Part shown: piece by piece, positions 40,253 through 47,529 of the stretch
How positions within the stretch are numbered: the stretch's first letter is position 1
How the letters are laid out: each line of letters starts with the position of its first letter
IMG/VR virus record: IMGVR_UViG_3300018432_000014
Span: 1 to 64,000 of that record
DNA: 64,000 nucleotides
DNA from: a virus
Direction: 5' to 3' (one strand)
The notes under the pieces: model-generated
Database searches by the model: none
What the model saw: the letters and a program-made list of their open reading frames with translations, nothing else
What the model was told of the DNA's origin: nothing
Translations under genes and position numbers: made by a program

Positions 40253-40884
40253 GGATCGACGCCGACCGCTGGCCCCTTGATTGGCCTACTGACTGGCCAC
40301 GCACGACACGCCGCGAAAACACCGCTCGCTACAGTCTTTCGTTCGATGCGAGTCGCGAGCGTCTAGTCCGACACCTGAAGATGCTCGGTGCGACCGAGTT
40401 CGTTCTCTCGACGAATGTTCCGTTGCGCAAAGATGGCTTCCCGCGCACGACGACTGAGCCGCGCGATCCGGGCGTCGCGGTCTATTGGGTCGAGGCGTAC
40501 GCGCAGCCTGCGAACGGTAAGCCCTCGACTCGAGCGTACCGATCGAAGGTGATTGCGTGCGACCACTGGACTCGCGTCCGAGACAACTTGCGTGCATGCG
40601 GCATGGCGATCGAAGCGCTGCGCGCGCTGCAGCGATCGGGCGCGACTCAGGTGATCGACCGCGTGTTCACGGGCTTCGCGGCGTTGCCTGCGAATGCGAG
40701 TAAGAGCAACTGGCGAACGGTGCTCGGCTTCGATCCTGAGATCGAGATCGTCTCGCCCGAGATCCTCAAGGCCGCATACTTCGCGGCGTCGCTTGCTGCA
40801 CATCCGGATCGCGGCGGCAGTCACGAGGAACAATCCCGCGTCAACCAAGCGCATGTCGACGCGCGACGGGAGCTTGGTCTATGA
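40249..40884 (+). CDS. Phage J-domain-like protein
   Basis: 211 residues. The C-terminal LGFDPE...ILKAAYFAASLAAHPDRG with GGSHEEQSRVNQAH carries the HPDRGGS motif and helices of a DnaJ domain. The N-terminal part (RYSLSFDASRERLVRHLKML) is phage-specific. It is expected to interact with a host Hsp70, but the client is unknown. ATGA overlap with neighbours. Confidence 0.75.
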   Translation: MRIDADRWPLDWPTDWPRTTRRENTARYSLSFDASRERLVRHLKMLGATEFVLSTNVPLRKDGFPRTTTEPRDPGVAVYWVEAYAQPANGKPSTRAYRSKVIACDHWTRVRDNLRACGMAIEALRALQRSGATQVIDRVFTGFAALPANASKSNWRTVLGFDPEIEIVSPEILKAAYFAASLAAHPDRGGSHEEQSRVNQAHVDARRELGL

Positions 40885-41333
40885 CCGAGTGGCAACGCAT
40901 GCAGTGCGCACGCTCGGGTTGCTCGAACGAGTTCACGCCGGACCGATCGTCGCAGCGCTATTGCTCGAGATCGTGCCTGCATCGCAGACGCAACGCAGAG
41001 CCGCTCGACGCGCGCGAGTGCAAGGCATGCTCGCGATCGTTTCGCCCGCGGACGGTGCAAGGTCTCTACTGCAGCCCGCGCTGTCAGGTGTCCGCTGCAC
41101 AGAAAGCCTACGCGCGCCGGCTGCCGCTACCCGAGAAGAGCGAGCCCGAGCGCACCGGTGTTCCCCGGACCATCACGCTCGAGGCCGATGTGTTTGCAGA
41201 GCTGGAGTTTCAAGCCGAGCGCTTGGATCGCTCGGTGTCTTGGATCGTCTCGCGTTGCTTGGATATCGCGATGCCATCGATCTACGAGCTGCCCACCATG
41301 CCCGAGCCGGAGATTTGGAGAGGATCGCGATGA
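40881..41333 (+). CDS. Double zinc-knuckle protein with RHH-like tail
   Basis: 150 residues. Two similar knuckles (CARSGCSNEF...YCSRSC; CKACSRSF...YCSPRC), then PRTITLEADVFAELEFQAER and SVSWIVSRCLDIAM, the strand-helix-helix form of ribbon-helix-helix proteins. It probably binds DNA. ATGA overlap. Confidence 0.65.
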   Translation: MTEWQRMQCARSGCSNEFTPDRSSQRYCSRSCLHRRRNAEPLDARECKACSRSFRPRTVQGLYCSPRCQVSAAQKAYARRLPLPEKSEPERTGVPRTITLEADVFAELEFQAERLDRSVSWIVSRCLDIAMPSIYELPTMPEPEIWRGSR

Positions 41334-41536
41334 ATCAGACGAACACCGAATGTTACGAGTGCGGTGGCACGGATGCGCAGCGACCGGGTTTGCCATGCGA
41401 TGCGTGCATGGAGCGAGCTATTCCGGGTTGGCTGCGTCTCCGAGACGATCACGAGCGGCTTCTCGCTGCGGGCGTGCATCCGGACATCGCATCGCGTCGT
41501 CTGTGCGTGGCGGTCGAGCACGGAGATTACGACTGA
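41330..41536 (+). CDS. Small zinc-binding protein
   Basis: 68 residues. CYECGGTDAQRPGLPCDACM holds two CxxC pairs. The rest is helical. Function unknown. Confidence 0.6.
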   Translation: MNQTNTECYECGGTDAQRPGLPCDACMERAIPGWLRLRDDHERLLAAGVHPDIASRRLCVAVEHGDYD

Positions 41537-41781
41537 TGAATCACTCGAGCAGACCCGCAGAGCCAGAAGAGATGAGCCCGTTTCGCTCGAGGCTTGAATC
41601 GGCAGCCGTCAGGCTCGAGGTGCTCAGGTCACGATCGAGCCCGACGGTCGCCATGGACATCTTGCGCGAGATCGTCGCGGTTCGCGAGGCCGCGACACGA
41701 CTCGAGGGCGAGCCCTGCCACGCATGCGCAACGCTCGCCTCTGCGAAATGCAGATGGTGCGCGGGCAAGGGGGCGCTATGA
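41536..41781 (+). CDS. Small hypothetical protein with C-terminal knuckle
   Basis: 81 residues, TGATG overlap with the gene before. Helical body, then EPCHACATLASAKCRWC, a possible zinc site. Confidence 0.55.
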   Translation: MNHSSRPAEPEEMSPFRSRLESAAVRLEVLRSRSSPTVAMDILREIVAVREAATRLEGEPCHACATLASAKCRWCAGKGAL

Positions 41782-42005
41782 GCGCACGACAGTTGCTCGA
41801 GGTGCTCGGTGTCTACGCGTTTCGACGCGCGCGTTTCGGGCGACAGGAACACACGCGTCGCCCGATCATCTTCACTGGCGTTAGCGTCGGTTGGTTCGCG
41901 TTCGGTCGATTCAAGCTCGACACCGAGTGGCAACCAGAGCCTCGACCGCCGATCGATTTCGACGAGATGCTTGCCGAGGTCGACCCGAAAGAGGGGACGA
42001 CGTGA
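41778..42005 (+). CDS. Small hypothetical protein
   Basis: 75 residues, ATGA-coupled, with a beta-rich middle (PIIFTGVSVGWFAFGRFKLD). No family recognised. Confidence 0.5.
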   Translation: MSARQLLEVLGVYAFRRARFGRQEHTRRPIIFTGVSVGWFAFGRFKLDTEWQPEPRPPIDFDEMLAEVDPKEGTT

Positions 42006-42148
42006 TCCTCGATTCGGTACGTCTGCCGATGAGGTCCGTGGAAAAATCGGCGGTTCGACGCGTCTTGACGCTTTTCCTCTTGATCAAGCGTCGGTTCCGA
42101 GTATGGACGCCTTTCTCGAGCGCATGCCTTGTCGGCGGTAGCACGTGA
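42002..42148 (+). CDS. Possible 48-residue protein
   Basis: GTG 42002 overlaps the preceding stop and its own stop overlaps the next GTG. Sequence RSVEKSAVRRVLTLFLLIKR. Coupling on both sides is the only support. Confidence 0.3.
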   Translation: MILDSVRLPMRSVEKSAVRRVLTLFLLIKRRFRVWTPFSSACLVGGST

Positions 42149-42561
42149 GCCAGATCCCTCGACTGGTCTCGCCGACAGAGGTCATGCGAGTGCTGAGTTG
42201 CGGGCGCAGAAATGCGTATGTCGTGATGGCGCGTCTTGGCGGTCACAAGATCGAGGGCATCGGCTGGCGTGTGTCTGAGAAACGACTGCGTGAATACGTT
42301 TGTAAACTCGAGCGAGGATGTAGCGACGAATGGAAACCAAATCTCGAAAGCGAAAGAACGGCAAACGATTCTGGTACGCAACCATCCATTGGTCCGATGG
42401 ACAACGGATGTGCAGCAAGCTCGTCGCAACCCACGTTGCAGACGATGGAACTGCAGCCTCAAGAAAAGCAGCCGAGCAAAACGGCAGAGAGATCCAAAAT
42501 ACATTCGCGAATCGTCGTAGCAGCAAAGAGAGCACGCTCCTTACGCTCGAAAAGGCGATAG
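42145..42561 (+). CDS. Excisionase-like HTH protein
   Basis: 138 residues, GTG start. The first 55 residues form an excisionase/MerR-like HTH (LVSPTEVMRVLSCGRRNAYV, then IEGIGWRVSEKRLREYV). The remainder is Ser/Gln-rich and overlaps the integrase gene by 232 bases in another frame. A phage Xis directs integrase to excision, and its position directly before Int supports the call. Confidence 0.6.
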   Translation: MSQIPRLVSPTEVMRVLSCGRRNAYVVMARLGGHKIEGIGWRVSEKRLREYVCKLERGCSDEWKPNLESERTANDSGTQPSIGPMDNGCAASSSQPTLQTMELQPQEKQPSKTAERSKIHSRIVVAAKRARSLRSKRR

Positions 42562-43454
42562 CTGATCTCGTTTTGGCAAAAACGCTTGCAGGGAAGTCAG
42601 ATGCCACTCTCGAGATCATTGCAGACAAGGCAGCTCGTCTCTTCGAGGTGTTCGGGCCCGACTGCAGGATGTACGCGATCGATCGACAGGCTGCTAAAGC
42701 CTATCTCGAGGAGAGATCGAAGCCGGATGAAAACGGAAACGTGCCAGCGGCGACGACGTTGTATCGCGAGTTTCTGATCCTCAAGCAAGCGTTCAACGAA
42801 GCCGGCATACCGCATCCCGAATGGCCCGAGATACCAGACGCGCCGCCATCACGTGATCGTATTCTTGAGGTACCTGAACAGATCAAGTTGCTTGCGGCGG
42901 TCGCACCTCAACGACGAGTGCTTGTCCAAGCGTATCTGCAGCTCGGGGGCATGCGTAAGAGCGAGCCAGAGACGATCAGTCGCGTGAATTGGAAAACACG
43001 CATGGCCACTATCAACGGCACGAAGACTAGACGATCGGTCCGTGAGGCGCCGATCCCGGATGGTCTTTATGAGTTGATGAAGGAAATGGGCGATCCGTTT
43101 CCTGGATTCGAGCCATGGGCAAACGCTGATCGTGATTTGCGTGCGGCGTGCGTGCGAGCTGAGATCCCGATCGTGAGCTTCAATGATCTGCGGCGTACAT
43201 ACGCGACGTTTATGGCGCGCTCAGGATGCCCTCAACTCTTGCTTGCTCGGTACATGGGAACAAGCGTCAAGATGATCGACGAGGTCTATGCTCGGCTCGA
43301 GGCAGAGGGCGAGCATCATCTCGCATCGGTTCGAAAGGGCGTGCCCGACCTCGAGCGACACAAGCGCAAGGCGAGCAAAGCAATCCGGGCTCGAGAGGCA
43401 CTCGCTGCGCCAATCGCGAAAGCCGTCGACAAGGCACGTGCGAAGACACCCTAG
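42330..43454 (+). CDS. int: Tyrosine recombinase / integrase
   Basis: 374 residues from ATG 42330. A SAM-like N-terminal domain starts KRKNGKRFWYATIHWSDG. Catalytic motifs: first Arg in QLGGMRKSEPETI (about 207), a second box in FNDLRRTYATFMARSG (about 283; the usual H of HxLRH is Asn here), and the tyrosine in VYARLE (about 318). It would integrate the phage at attP/attB. It ends against an opposing gene, with overlapping stops. Confidence 0.85.
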   Translation: METKSRKRKNGKRFWYATIHWSDGQRMCSKLVATHVADDGTAASRKAAEQNGREIQNTFANRRSSKESTLLTLEKAIADLVLAKTLAGKSDATLEIIADKAARLFEVFGPDCRMYAIDRQAAKAYLEERSKPDENGNVPAATTLYREFLILKQAFNEAGIPHPEWPEIPDAPPSRDRILEVPEQIKLLAAVAPQRRVLVQAYLQLGGMRKSEPETISRVNWKTRMATINGTKTRRSVREAPIPDGLYELMKEMGDPFPGFEPWANADRDLRAACVRAEIPIVSFNDLRRTYATFMARSGCPQLLLARYMGTSVKMIDEVYARLEAEGEHHLASVRKGVPDLERHKRKASKAIRAREALAAPIAKAVDKARAKTP

Positions 43455-43672
43455 CGAGCCTCGTGTTCGACGCACCATCGGATCAACTCGCTTCGCGGTA
43501 TGATGAGTCGCGAAGCGCCCGACAGCTTGGATCGCATCGCTCTCAACTCACCGGCTGCGATCAAGCGCTGCAACGACCTCGGGTGCATGCACAGTGCGCG
43601 CGCTGCATCTCGCAGGCCGACCGTTGCGGGCAGTGACGATTCGAGATCGCGCAGATGAGGGGCGATCGCTAC
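43451..43672 (-). pseudogene. HTH C-terminal half without its own start (split excisionase-like gene)
   Basis: 73 residues with VGLRDAARALCMHPRSLQRL and SKLSGASRLIIPRSELIRWC, an excisionase-like HTH, but no usable start codon. The preceding ORF 43669-43872 reads N-terminal LSDEDIERIARRVAVLLAQ, the usual first half of such proteins, and stops exactly where this half begins. A -1 shift near CGAGGGTACCC would join them. Either a frameshift mutation or programmed shifting. Confidence 0.5.
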
Positions 43673-43872
43673 GGGTACCCTCGACGGGCTCGACGTGCTG
43701 CGACCTCTGCGATGTCTGCCTCGCTCGGCTGAACCTCTGAGCGAGGCAGTGCTTTTTTTGCGAGAGGCTTTTCGTCGAGTGTGGGTCGAGCCGCAAACTT
43801 TTGAGCGAGTAGCACTGCCACGCGACGAGCAATGCGCTCGATGTCTTCGTCGCTGAGCTTGACGTCGATCAT
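43669..43872 (-). CDS. N-terminal half of the split HTH gene
   Basis: 67 residues (MIDVKLSDEDIERIARRVAV...), helical, ending RRARRGYP. Alone it is a helical peptide; joined to the downstream half it would give a standard ~140-residue excisionase-like protein. Confidence 0.55.
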   Translation of the reverse strand: MIDVKLSDEDIERIARRVAVLLAQKFAARPTLDEKPLAKKALPRSEVQPSEADIAEVAARRARRGYP

Positions 43873-44126
43873 GGCTTGGCCCGTTTGCGCAACGTCTGGC
43901 GCGCGTCTTTGAGAGCAGCTGCAGCTTCGTCGGGTCGCAGCTTTGCAAGCTCAGTTTTTGCGGTGCGCTGCACACGGGCGGCGATCGTTTGCATGCGTTT
44001 GGCTGCGGGGCTCAGGTCGAGCCGGTCGTATGGTCCTTGCGCGCGGCGCTTGCCCTCGACCGCTCGCACGAGCTGAGCGAGCAGAGCCTCGATTGCGCAG
44101 AGCCGAGCGTTGAGTTCCGGGTCCAT
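43869..44126 (-). CDS. Helical hypothetical protein
   Basis: 85 residues from the ATG at 44126 (MDPELNARLCAIEALLAQLV...), ending in a Lys/Arg-rich tail. It overlaps the start of the next gene by ATGA. Function unknown; it lies between attP and the HTH gene. Confidence 0.55.
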   Translation of the reverse strand: MDPELNARLCAIEALLAQLVRAVEGKRRAQGPYDRLDLSPAAKRMQTIAARVQRTAKTELAKLRPDEAAAALKDARQTLRKRAKP

Positions 44127-44296
44127 GGTCAATCCGCTAGCACGGTTGGCACGAGGCCCGTACACGGCCCGGGCGAATCGCACAGGGCCCGAATCTTCCA
44201 GAGACGGCAGAATCTCAGATCTGACGACTAGCATAGTCCCAAAACAGTCGAGGTTTACAGCGTGATCAGCATGCTAAGAGATCGCGACCTCAACAC

Positions 44297-44312
44297 GTCC
44301 CGCATCCGGGGC
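44297..44312. promoter_or_regulatory. GTCCCG-CATC-CGGGGC element
   Basis: A near-perfect copy of the 16-bp inverted repeat, in the attP region, with no start codon at the expected distance. Confidence 0.55.
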
Positions 44313-44402
44313 GCACTTCTCTGCAGTTTGAGGGCCAAAGTGACACTATCAAAAGTGTGTAGTGTTGGATCTGCGACACAACACAATTTCGATTTTAGGT
44401 CT

Positions 44403-44419
44403 GGGCTCGCTCTGGGCTC
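44403..44419 (+). repeat. Direct repeat, left arm of the attP region
   Basis: GGGCTCGCTCTGGGCTC. The same 17 bases recur at 44605. Each contains two CTGGGCTC-like words, resembling integrase arm sites. Confidence 0.75.
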
Positions 44420-44504
44420 CGAAAACGACCCCTGCGAGACCTAAAGGAACAGGTGCGCGCGAATCCTACACTGTCTTTTGCCGTGAAATCATTGGATAAA
44501 ATAG

Positions 44505-44551
44505 TGGAGTCAGGGGGGATCGAACCCCCGGCCTCCGCACTGCCAGTGCGA
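44505..44551 (-). other. attP-like segment: 3' half of a tRNA-Ala(GGC) gene
   Basis: On the minus strand the anticodon arm (loop CTGGCAG, anticodon GGC), a 5-nt variable loop, a perfect T arm (GGGGG-TTCGATC-CCCCC) and the acceptor 3' strand TGACTCC plus discriminator A are present. The D arm and 5' acceptor are absent, so it is not a functional tRNA. Phage attP cores often copy the 3' half of the host tRNA in which they integrate; the integrase gene is 1 kb away. Confidence 0.75.
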
Positions 44552-44604
44552 AAGTCATTCCGAAATCCCCTGTGATTGCAGCTAGTTACAGCCGCGAAAT
44601 TCTT

Positions 44605-44621
44605 GGGCTCGCTCTGGGCTC
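44605..44621 (+). repeat. Direct repeat, right arm of the attP region
   Basis: Identical to 44403-44419; the pair brackets the tRNA-like core at unequal distance. Confidence 0.75.
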
Positions 44622-44827
44622 AGGCTGCCGCGGGGTTGTGGGCCGTTTGAGCCCGTCCTGCCTACCAGCGCCGTGCTCGGGCTTTCTGAGCCCGAGCCTC
44701 TCAGCGGTCTTACCACGGCAGGGCCCGACCGACCTAGCGGCCTGCCCGAGACCGCCCCTATGGCGAGCCCGAGGGGCCTGCGATTGGGCTTCTCCCGAGC
44801 CCGTCTCGAGGGCTACCGTCGGGCCCC
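44620..44827. other. GC-rich spacer right of attP
   Basis: About 200 bases without a convincing gene. GC-rich words with partial inverted repeats, such as GGCTGCCGCGGGGTTGTGGGC. No clear promoter for the gene at 44828 was seen. Confidence 0.5.
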
Positions 44828-45085
44828 GTGGCCACCTCTCGACGAGACGACAGCATCGCGCCCGGATTCGGCTTACGCGTTCAAGAAGCACGGCAGCGGC
44901 TATGGATGTCGCAAGCCGCTCTCGGTGAGGCGATCGGCGGCGACACGGCGACCATCTATCGGACCGAGGCAGGCGACAATCTGCCGCAGCTCGCAACGTT
45001 TGCAGCGTTGTGCATCGCGCTCGACGTCTCGGCCGACTTTCTGTTGTTCGGCGACAGTGGGCGCCCTCGAGTCTTGAAGCGATAG
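44828..45085 (+). CDS. XRE-family HTH protein
   Basis: 85 residues, GTG start. FGLRVQEARQRLWMSQAALG, then TATIYRTEAGDNLPQLATF and CIALDVSADFLLFG are the five helices of a Cro/C1-type HTH. A Cro or repressor role is likely, given its position beside attP and integrase. Its stop is followed at once by a palindrome copy. Confidence 0.8.
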   Translation: MATSRRDDSIAPGFGLRVQEARQRLWMSQAALGEAIGGDTATIYRTEAGDNLPQLATFAALCIALDVSADFLLFGDSGRPRVLKR

Positions 45086-45086
45086 C

Positions 45087-45106
45087 GTGTGGCCCCGGGG
45101 TTACAT
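45087..45106. repeat. 20-bp palindrome copy 7
   Basis: GTGTGGCCCC/GGGGTTACAT, starting just after the stop of the XRE gene at 44828-45085. Confidence 0.8.
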
Positions 45107-45146
45107 CGCGTGTCTCACGAGGCCCGCTTGAGGCAACCTCGTGAGC

Positions 45147-45344
45147 ATGCCCGACGCAACCGTACTCTGCGAGCACCATTGGTCGAGACACAAGTACGAG
45201 CCCGAGGTCGAGCGCGAAACGCGCTACTGCATGCGGTGCGGCCGATGCCAGCAACGAGAGGGCAACGGCAGCAACCATTTCGCTCGGTGGCGGAACAATC
45301 GGCAACGCGCCGGTCGCTACGTTCGGCCGATTCAGATCACGTGA
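45147..45344 (+). CDS. Small zinc-ribbon protein
   Basis: 65 residues from ATG 45147. CEHHWSRHKY...CMRCGRCQ contains four Cys/His pairs. The end overlaps the convergent minus gene by 13 nt. Confidence 0.5.
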   Translation: MPDATVLCEHHWSRHKYEPEVERETRYCMRCGRCQQREGNGSNHFARWRNNRQRAGRYVRPIQIT

Positions 45345-45541
45345 CGATTCGCGTGAGCAAGCATCGCCTCCCAAACGGCCGACTGCAGCTCGGGCACGTG
45401 AGCAAGGCTGCGTCGAGTGCGTCGTGCCAACTCGACGCCCGCGCGAAACCGAAACCGCGGATTGAGATCGGCGTTGTTCGTCATGCGAAAGAGTTCCTCG
45501 CTCTCGAGAAACTCGATCTCGATTTCGAGAGACTCGTTCAC
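45332..45541 (-). CDS. Small hypothetical protein
   Basis: 69 residues, GTG start overlapping the DUF3846 stop. Acidic strand IEIEFLESEELFRMTNN near its start, then helices. No family. Confidence 0.5.
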   Translation of the reverse strand: MNESLEIEIEFLESEELFRMTNNADLNPRFRFRAGVELARRTRRSLAHVPELQSAVWEAMLAHANRHVI

Positions 45542-45855
45542 GACGCACCCGCTTGCAGCTCGAAGAGATCGCGAGCGAGCTTCTCGTCTGCATCGGTGAT
45601 CGAGACGTACTCGGTACCGAGTGCGCGCACGACGAAGAATGTTCCGACGAGGTCGCTCCGATTCGGCGGCAGACCGATCAACCGACCTTCTTCGTTGCAG
45701 ATCACGAAGAGCCAATGCTTGGCGAGCGCCGGGATGTGCACTTGCTCGATGTAGCCGCCGACGATCCGCTGCATGGCTTTCAGCTCGTCGTCGATCTCGA
45801 TCATCTCGCCCGGCTTGCTCGGCTCGTAGACGAGCACCTTGATCTGCTTGCTCAC
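45538..45855 (-). CDS. DUF3846 protein
   Basis: 105 residues. GGYIEQVHIPALAKHWLFVI, then EGRLIGLPPNRSDLVGTFFV, matches DUF3846, a small family widespread in phages and plasmids. Function unknown. It lies in a three-gene minus operon whose promoter element is at 46107. Confidence 0.85.
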   Translation of the reverse strand: MSKQIKVLVYEPSKPGEMIEIDDELKAMQRIVGGYIEQVHIPALAKHWLFVICNEEGRLIGLPPNRSDLVGTFFVVRALGTEYVSITDADEKLARDLFELQAGAS

Positions 45856-46097
45856 TCGCTGGTCTCGTATACGAACCGCGAGTCAATGCGAGATGTGATG
45901 CCGAGGAACCGATCGCCAAGCTCTTCGGCCAACTCGAGCGCGCGTTTTCGGTTGCAGTATCGCGACACGCAGAGCTGTCGATCCTCGTCGAGGTAATGAA
46001 CGTCGTACGGCAAAGACTTCGTAAGTCGACGAAGCGAATTGAACGCGACGTTCGATGAGTGTTTTCGCGCCGCATCGGGATCGGTAAACTTGATCAT
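45852..46097 (-). CDS. Small hypothetical protein
   Basis: 81 residues from ATG 46097 (MIKFTDPDAARKHSSNVAFN...). The CGGGAC of the upstream element is 9 nt away, so the mRNA is probably leaderless. First gene of the minus operon leading to DUF3846. Confidence 0.65.
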   Translation of the reverse strand: MIKFTDPDAARKHSSNVAFNSLRRLTKSLPYDVHYLDEDRQLCVSRYCNRKRALELAEELGDRFLGITSRIDSRFVYETSE

Positions 46098-46106
46098 CGG
46101 CCGGCA

Positions 46107-46122
46107 GTCCCGCATCCGGGTC
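46107..46122 (-). promoter_or_regulatory. GTCCCG-CATC-CGGGTC element of the DUF3846 operon
   Basis: Read on the minus strand the half nearest the gene is CGGGAC, followed by 9 nt and ATG 46097. Confidence 0.65.
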
Positions 46123-46208
46123 TTGTTGTCAAGAGTCGTCGGGCTCTCGAGATGCCATTCACGATCTGGCAAGGTCAGGTTTCCCTTTCGGCCGAATCGA
46201 GTTGAGCT

Positions 46209-46751
46209 ATGGGCGTGCAACACGAGATGTTCCCCGATCACGTGCAACCGCTGGCTCCGAGAGACGAGCCCGCGCCGGGCGAGCCGCAGGTAGCGGCACC
46301 CTCCGGCCGGCGCCGCTTGAAGGCTGCAGGGCTCGCGGACAAGCCGTCTGCGGTCGAGTTCGATGTGGTCGCCGCAAGCGAGGGCCGTGGCCCGTGGTCG
46401 ACACGCACGAGAGCTTCGACCGAGGCCTATCACGCGAAGACGATCGCAGCCGAGCCCGCGCCGGTGTGCATGGTCTCGGTCCAGATCACTCGAGGCTCGC
46501 CCGAGCCGTTACCCGATCGGGTCGAATCGCTGCAGGCTGCGCTCGCGAAAGCCAAGCAAACGATCACCGAGCTACGCGCGCGCATCATCCGAGCCGATAC
46601 GGTCGCCGAGATGTGGCGGTCGGCCTCGGATCCGGAAAATCTCGAGCGTCGAAAGTGCGGGCTCGTGATCCGACAGATCCTGCAGACCGACGGCGATCAA
46701 AGTCTCAAGACGGCACTCGCAGAGCTTGCGCGCGAAAGGGGCGAGACATGA
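46209..46751 (+). CDS. Hypothetical protein, coiled-coil C-terminus
   Basis: 180 residues. A Pro/Ala-rich basic N-terminal half, then SLQAALAKAKQTITELRARI, a predicted coiled coil, and a helical end. ATGA overlap with the next gene. Confidence 0.55.
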   Translation: MGVQHEMFPDHVQPLAPRDEPAPGEPQVAAPSGRRRLKAAGLADKPSAVEFDVVAASEGRGPWSTRTRASTEAYHAKTIAAEPAPVCMVSVQITRGSPEPLPDRVESLQAALAKAKQTITELRARIIRADTVAEMWRSASDPENLERRKCGLVIRQILQTDGDQSLKTALAELARERGET

Positions 46752-47029
46752 AAGCAGAGACGACAGCGGCACCGACTCGGCGCGTGCTGAAACGACGCGA
46801 GGCGATCGAGGTGTTCCAAGCCGAGCCGCAACGCGAGATGACAAGCGCCGATCTCGCGAGAGCGCTCTGTTGCTCGAGGGCCGACGCGATCGCGACGTTG
46901 CGATCGCTCGAGACCGCTCTCACGATCACGAGCCGGCTCGTCTCGAGCCCGCACCGAGAGGGCCTCGGTCGACGGCGGCGGTTCTACCGCCTGCATCGGC
47001 GAGTCGCTGCAGCCCCGCGTCTCGCGTGA
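46748..47029 (+). CDS. Small HTH-like protein
   Basis: 93 residues. EMTSADLARALCCSRADAIA, then TLRSLETALTIT, looks like a winged HTH. The surroundings are Arg-rich. It is one of several candidate regulators. A promoter copy on the opposite strand points into this gene. Confidence 0.6.
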   Translation: MKAETTAAPTRRVLKRREAIEVFQAEPQREMTSADLARALCCSRADAIATLRSLETALTITSRLVSSPHREGLGRRRRFYRLHRRVAAAPRLA

Positions 47030-47051
47030 CTCTCAATCGGTCACAACAGTC

Positions 47052-47090
47052 ACTCTAGCTGAGACGTTGAAACGTACAAGCTGTATTTCA
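47052..47090 (-). promoter_or_regulatory. 39-bp repeated promoter on the minus strand without a gene
   Basis: TGAAATACAGCTTGTACG, TTTCA and TAGAGT with normal spacing. The GTG at 7 nt opens only three codons (GTG ACC GAT TGA), so it would make an RNA antisense to the HTH gene at 46748-47029. Confidence 0.7.
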
Positions 47091-47110
47091 GCCGCCCGGG
47101 CCCGCGCCGC

Positions 47111-47311
47111 TCAGACCTTGACGGTGCACGCGACAGGATACTGCCCGGCAGTCTGCGACATCCAACGGCCCGCGCCGACCTCGTACACGTGCAAGCCGCG
47201 AAGCACGTACGTATGCGGCGCCTCGCCCGGGCCGACCGAAAACGTGTTGCGCACTTCCATCCACTGCCCGTTGACTCTGATCTGTTTCGCCACACAACAA
47301 CCGTAGCTCAT
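47111..47311 (-). CDS. Small hypothetical protein
   Basis: 66 residues from the ATG at 47311 (MSYGCCVAKQIRVNGQWMEV...). A strand-rich fold with VRNTFSVGPGEAPHTYVL. The start is inside the GTCCCGGATG part of the element at 47313-47318; a GTG at 47320 is in frame. Confidence 0.6.
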   Translation of the reverse strand: MSYGCCVAKQIRVNGQWMEVRNTFSVGPGEAPHTYVLRGLHVYEVGAGRWMSQTAGQYPVACTVKV

Positions 47312-47312
47312 C

Positions 47313-47318
47313 CGGGAC
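47313..47318. promoter_or_regulatory. CGGGAC element at the start of the gene 47111-47311
   Basis: CATCCGGGACACTAAC on the plus strand. Its minus-strand form contains the start codon of the leftward gene; no plus-strand start lies at 9 nt. Confidence 0.45.
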
Positions 47319-47441
47319 ACTAACGCAAGAGGCTAGGCTCGAGATTCAACCGGCGCCGCTCGAGGCCCGCGCCGCTCGAGGCGAGCCCGAGCAGACCGGA
47401 TCGCGTATCCGCGGAAGACTAGAGAAGCGCCGGGCGCTATC

Positions 47442-47447
47442 CGGGAC
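47442..47447 (+). promoter_or_regulatory. CGGGAC element near the amidoligase promoter
   Basis: TATCCGGGACACTAGC. It lies 42 nt upstream of the 39-bp promoter of the amidoligase gene and could modulate it. Confidence 0.4.
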
Positions 47448-47483
47448 ACTAGCGCCCGATTCCCGAGGCGCTGTCGCAAGTTA

Positions 47484-47522
47484 TGAAATACCGCAAGCGC
47501 TTTTCAGGACCCGAGCTAGAGT
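47484..47522 (+). promoter_or_regulatory. 39-bp repeated promoter, amidoligase copy
   Basis: TGAAATACCGCAAGCGC, TTTTCA, TAGAGT; GTG 47530 lies 7 nt later. Confidence 0.8.
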
Positions 47523-47529
47523 GTCTGTT

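Noticed and set aside
44505-44551. A functional tRNA gene on the minus strand
   Set aside because: T arm, variable loop and anticodon arm are perfect, but there is no D arm or 5' acceptor strand; it is better explained as an attP core.
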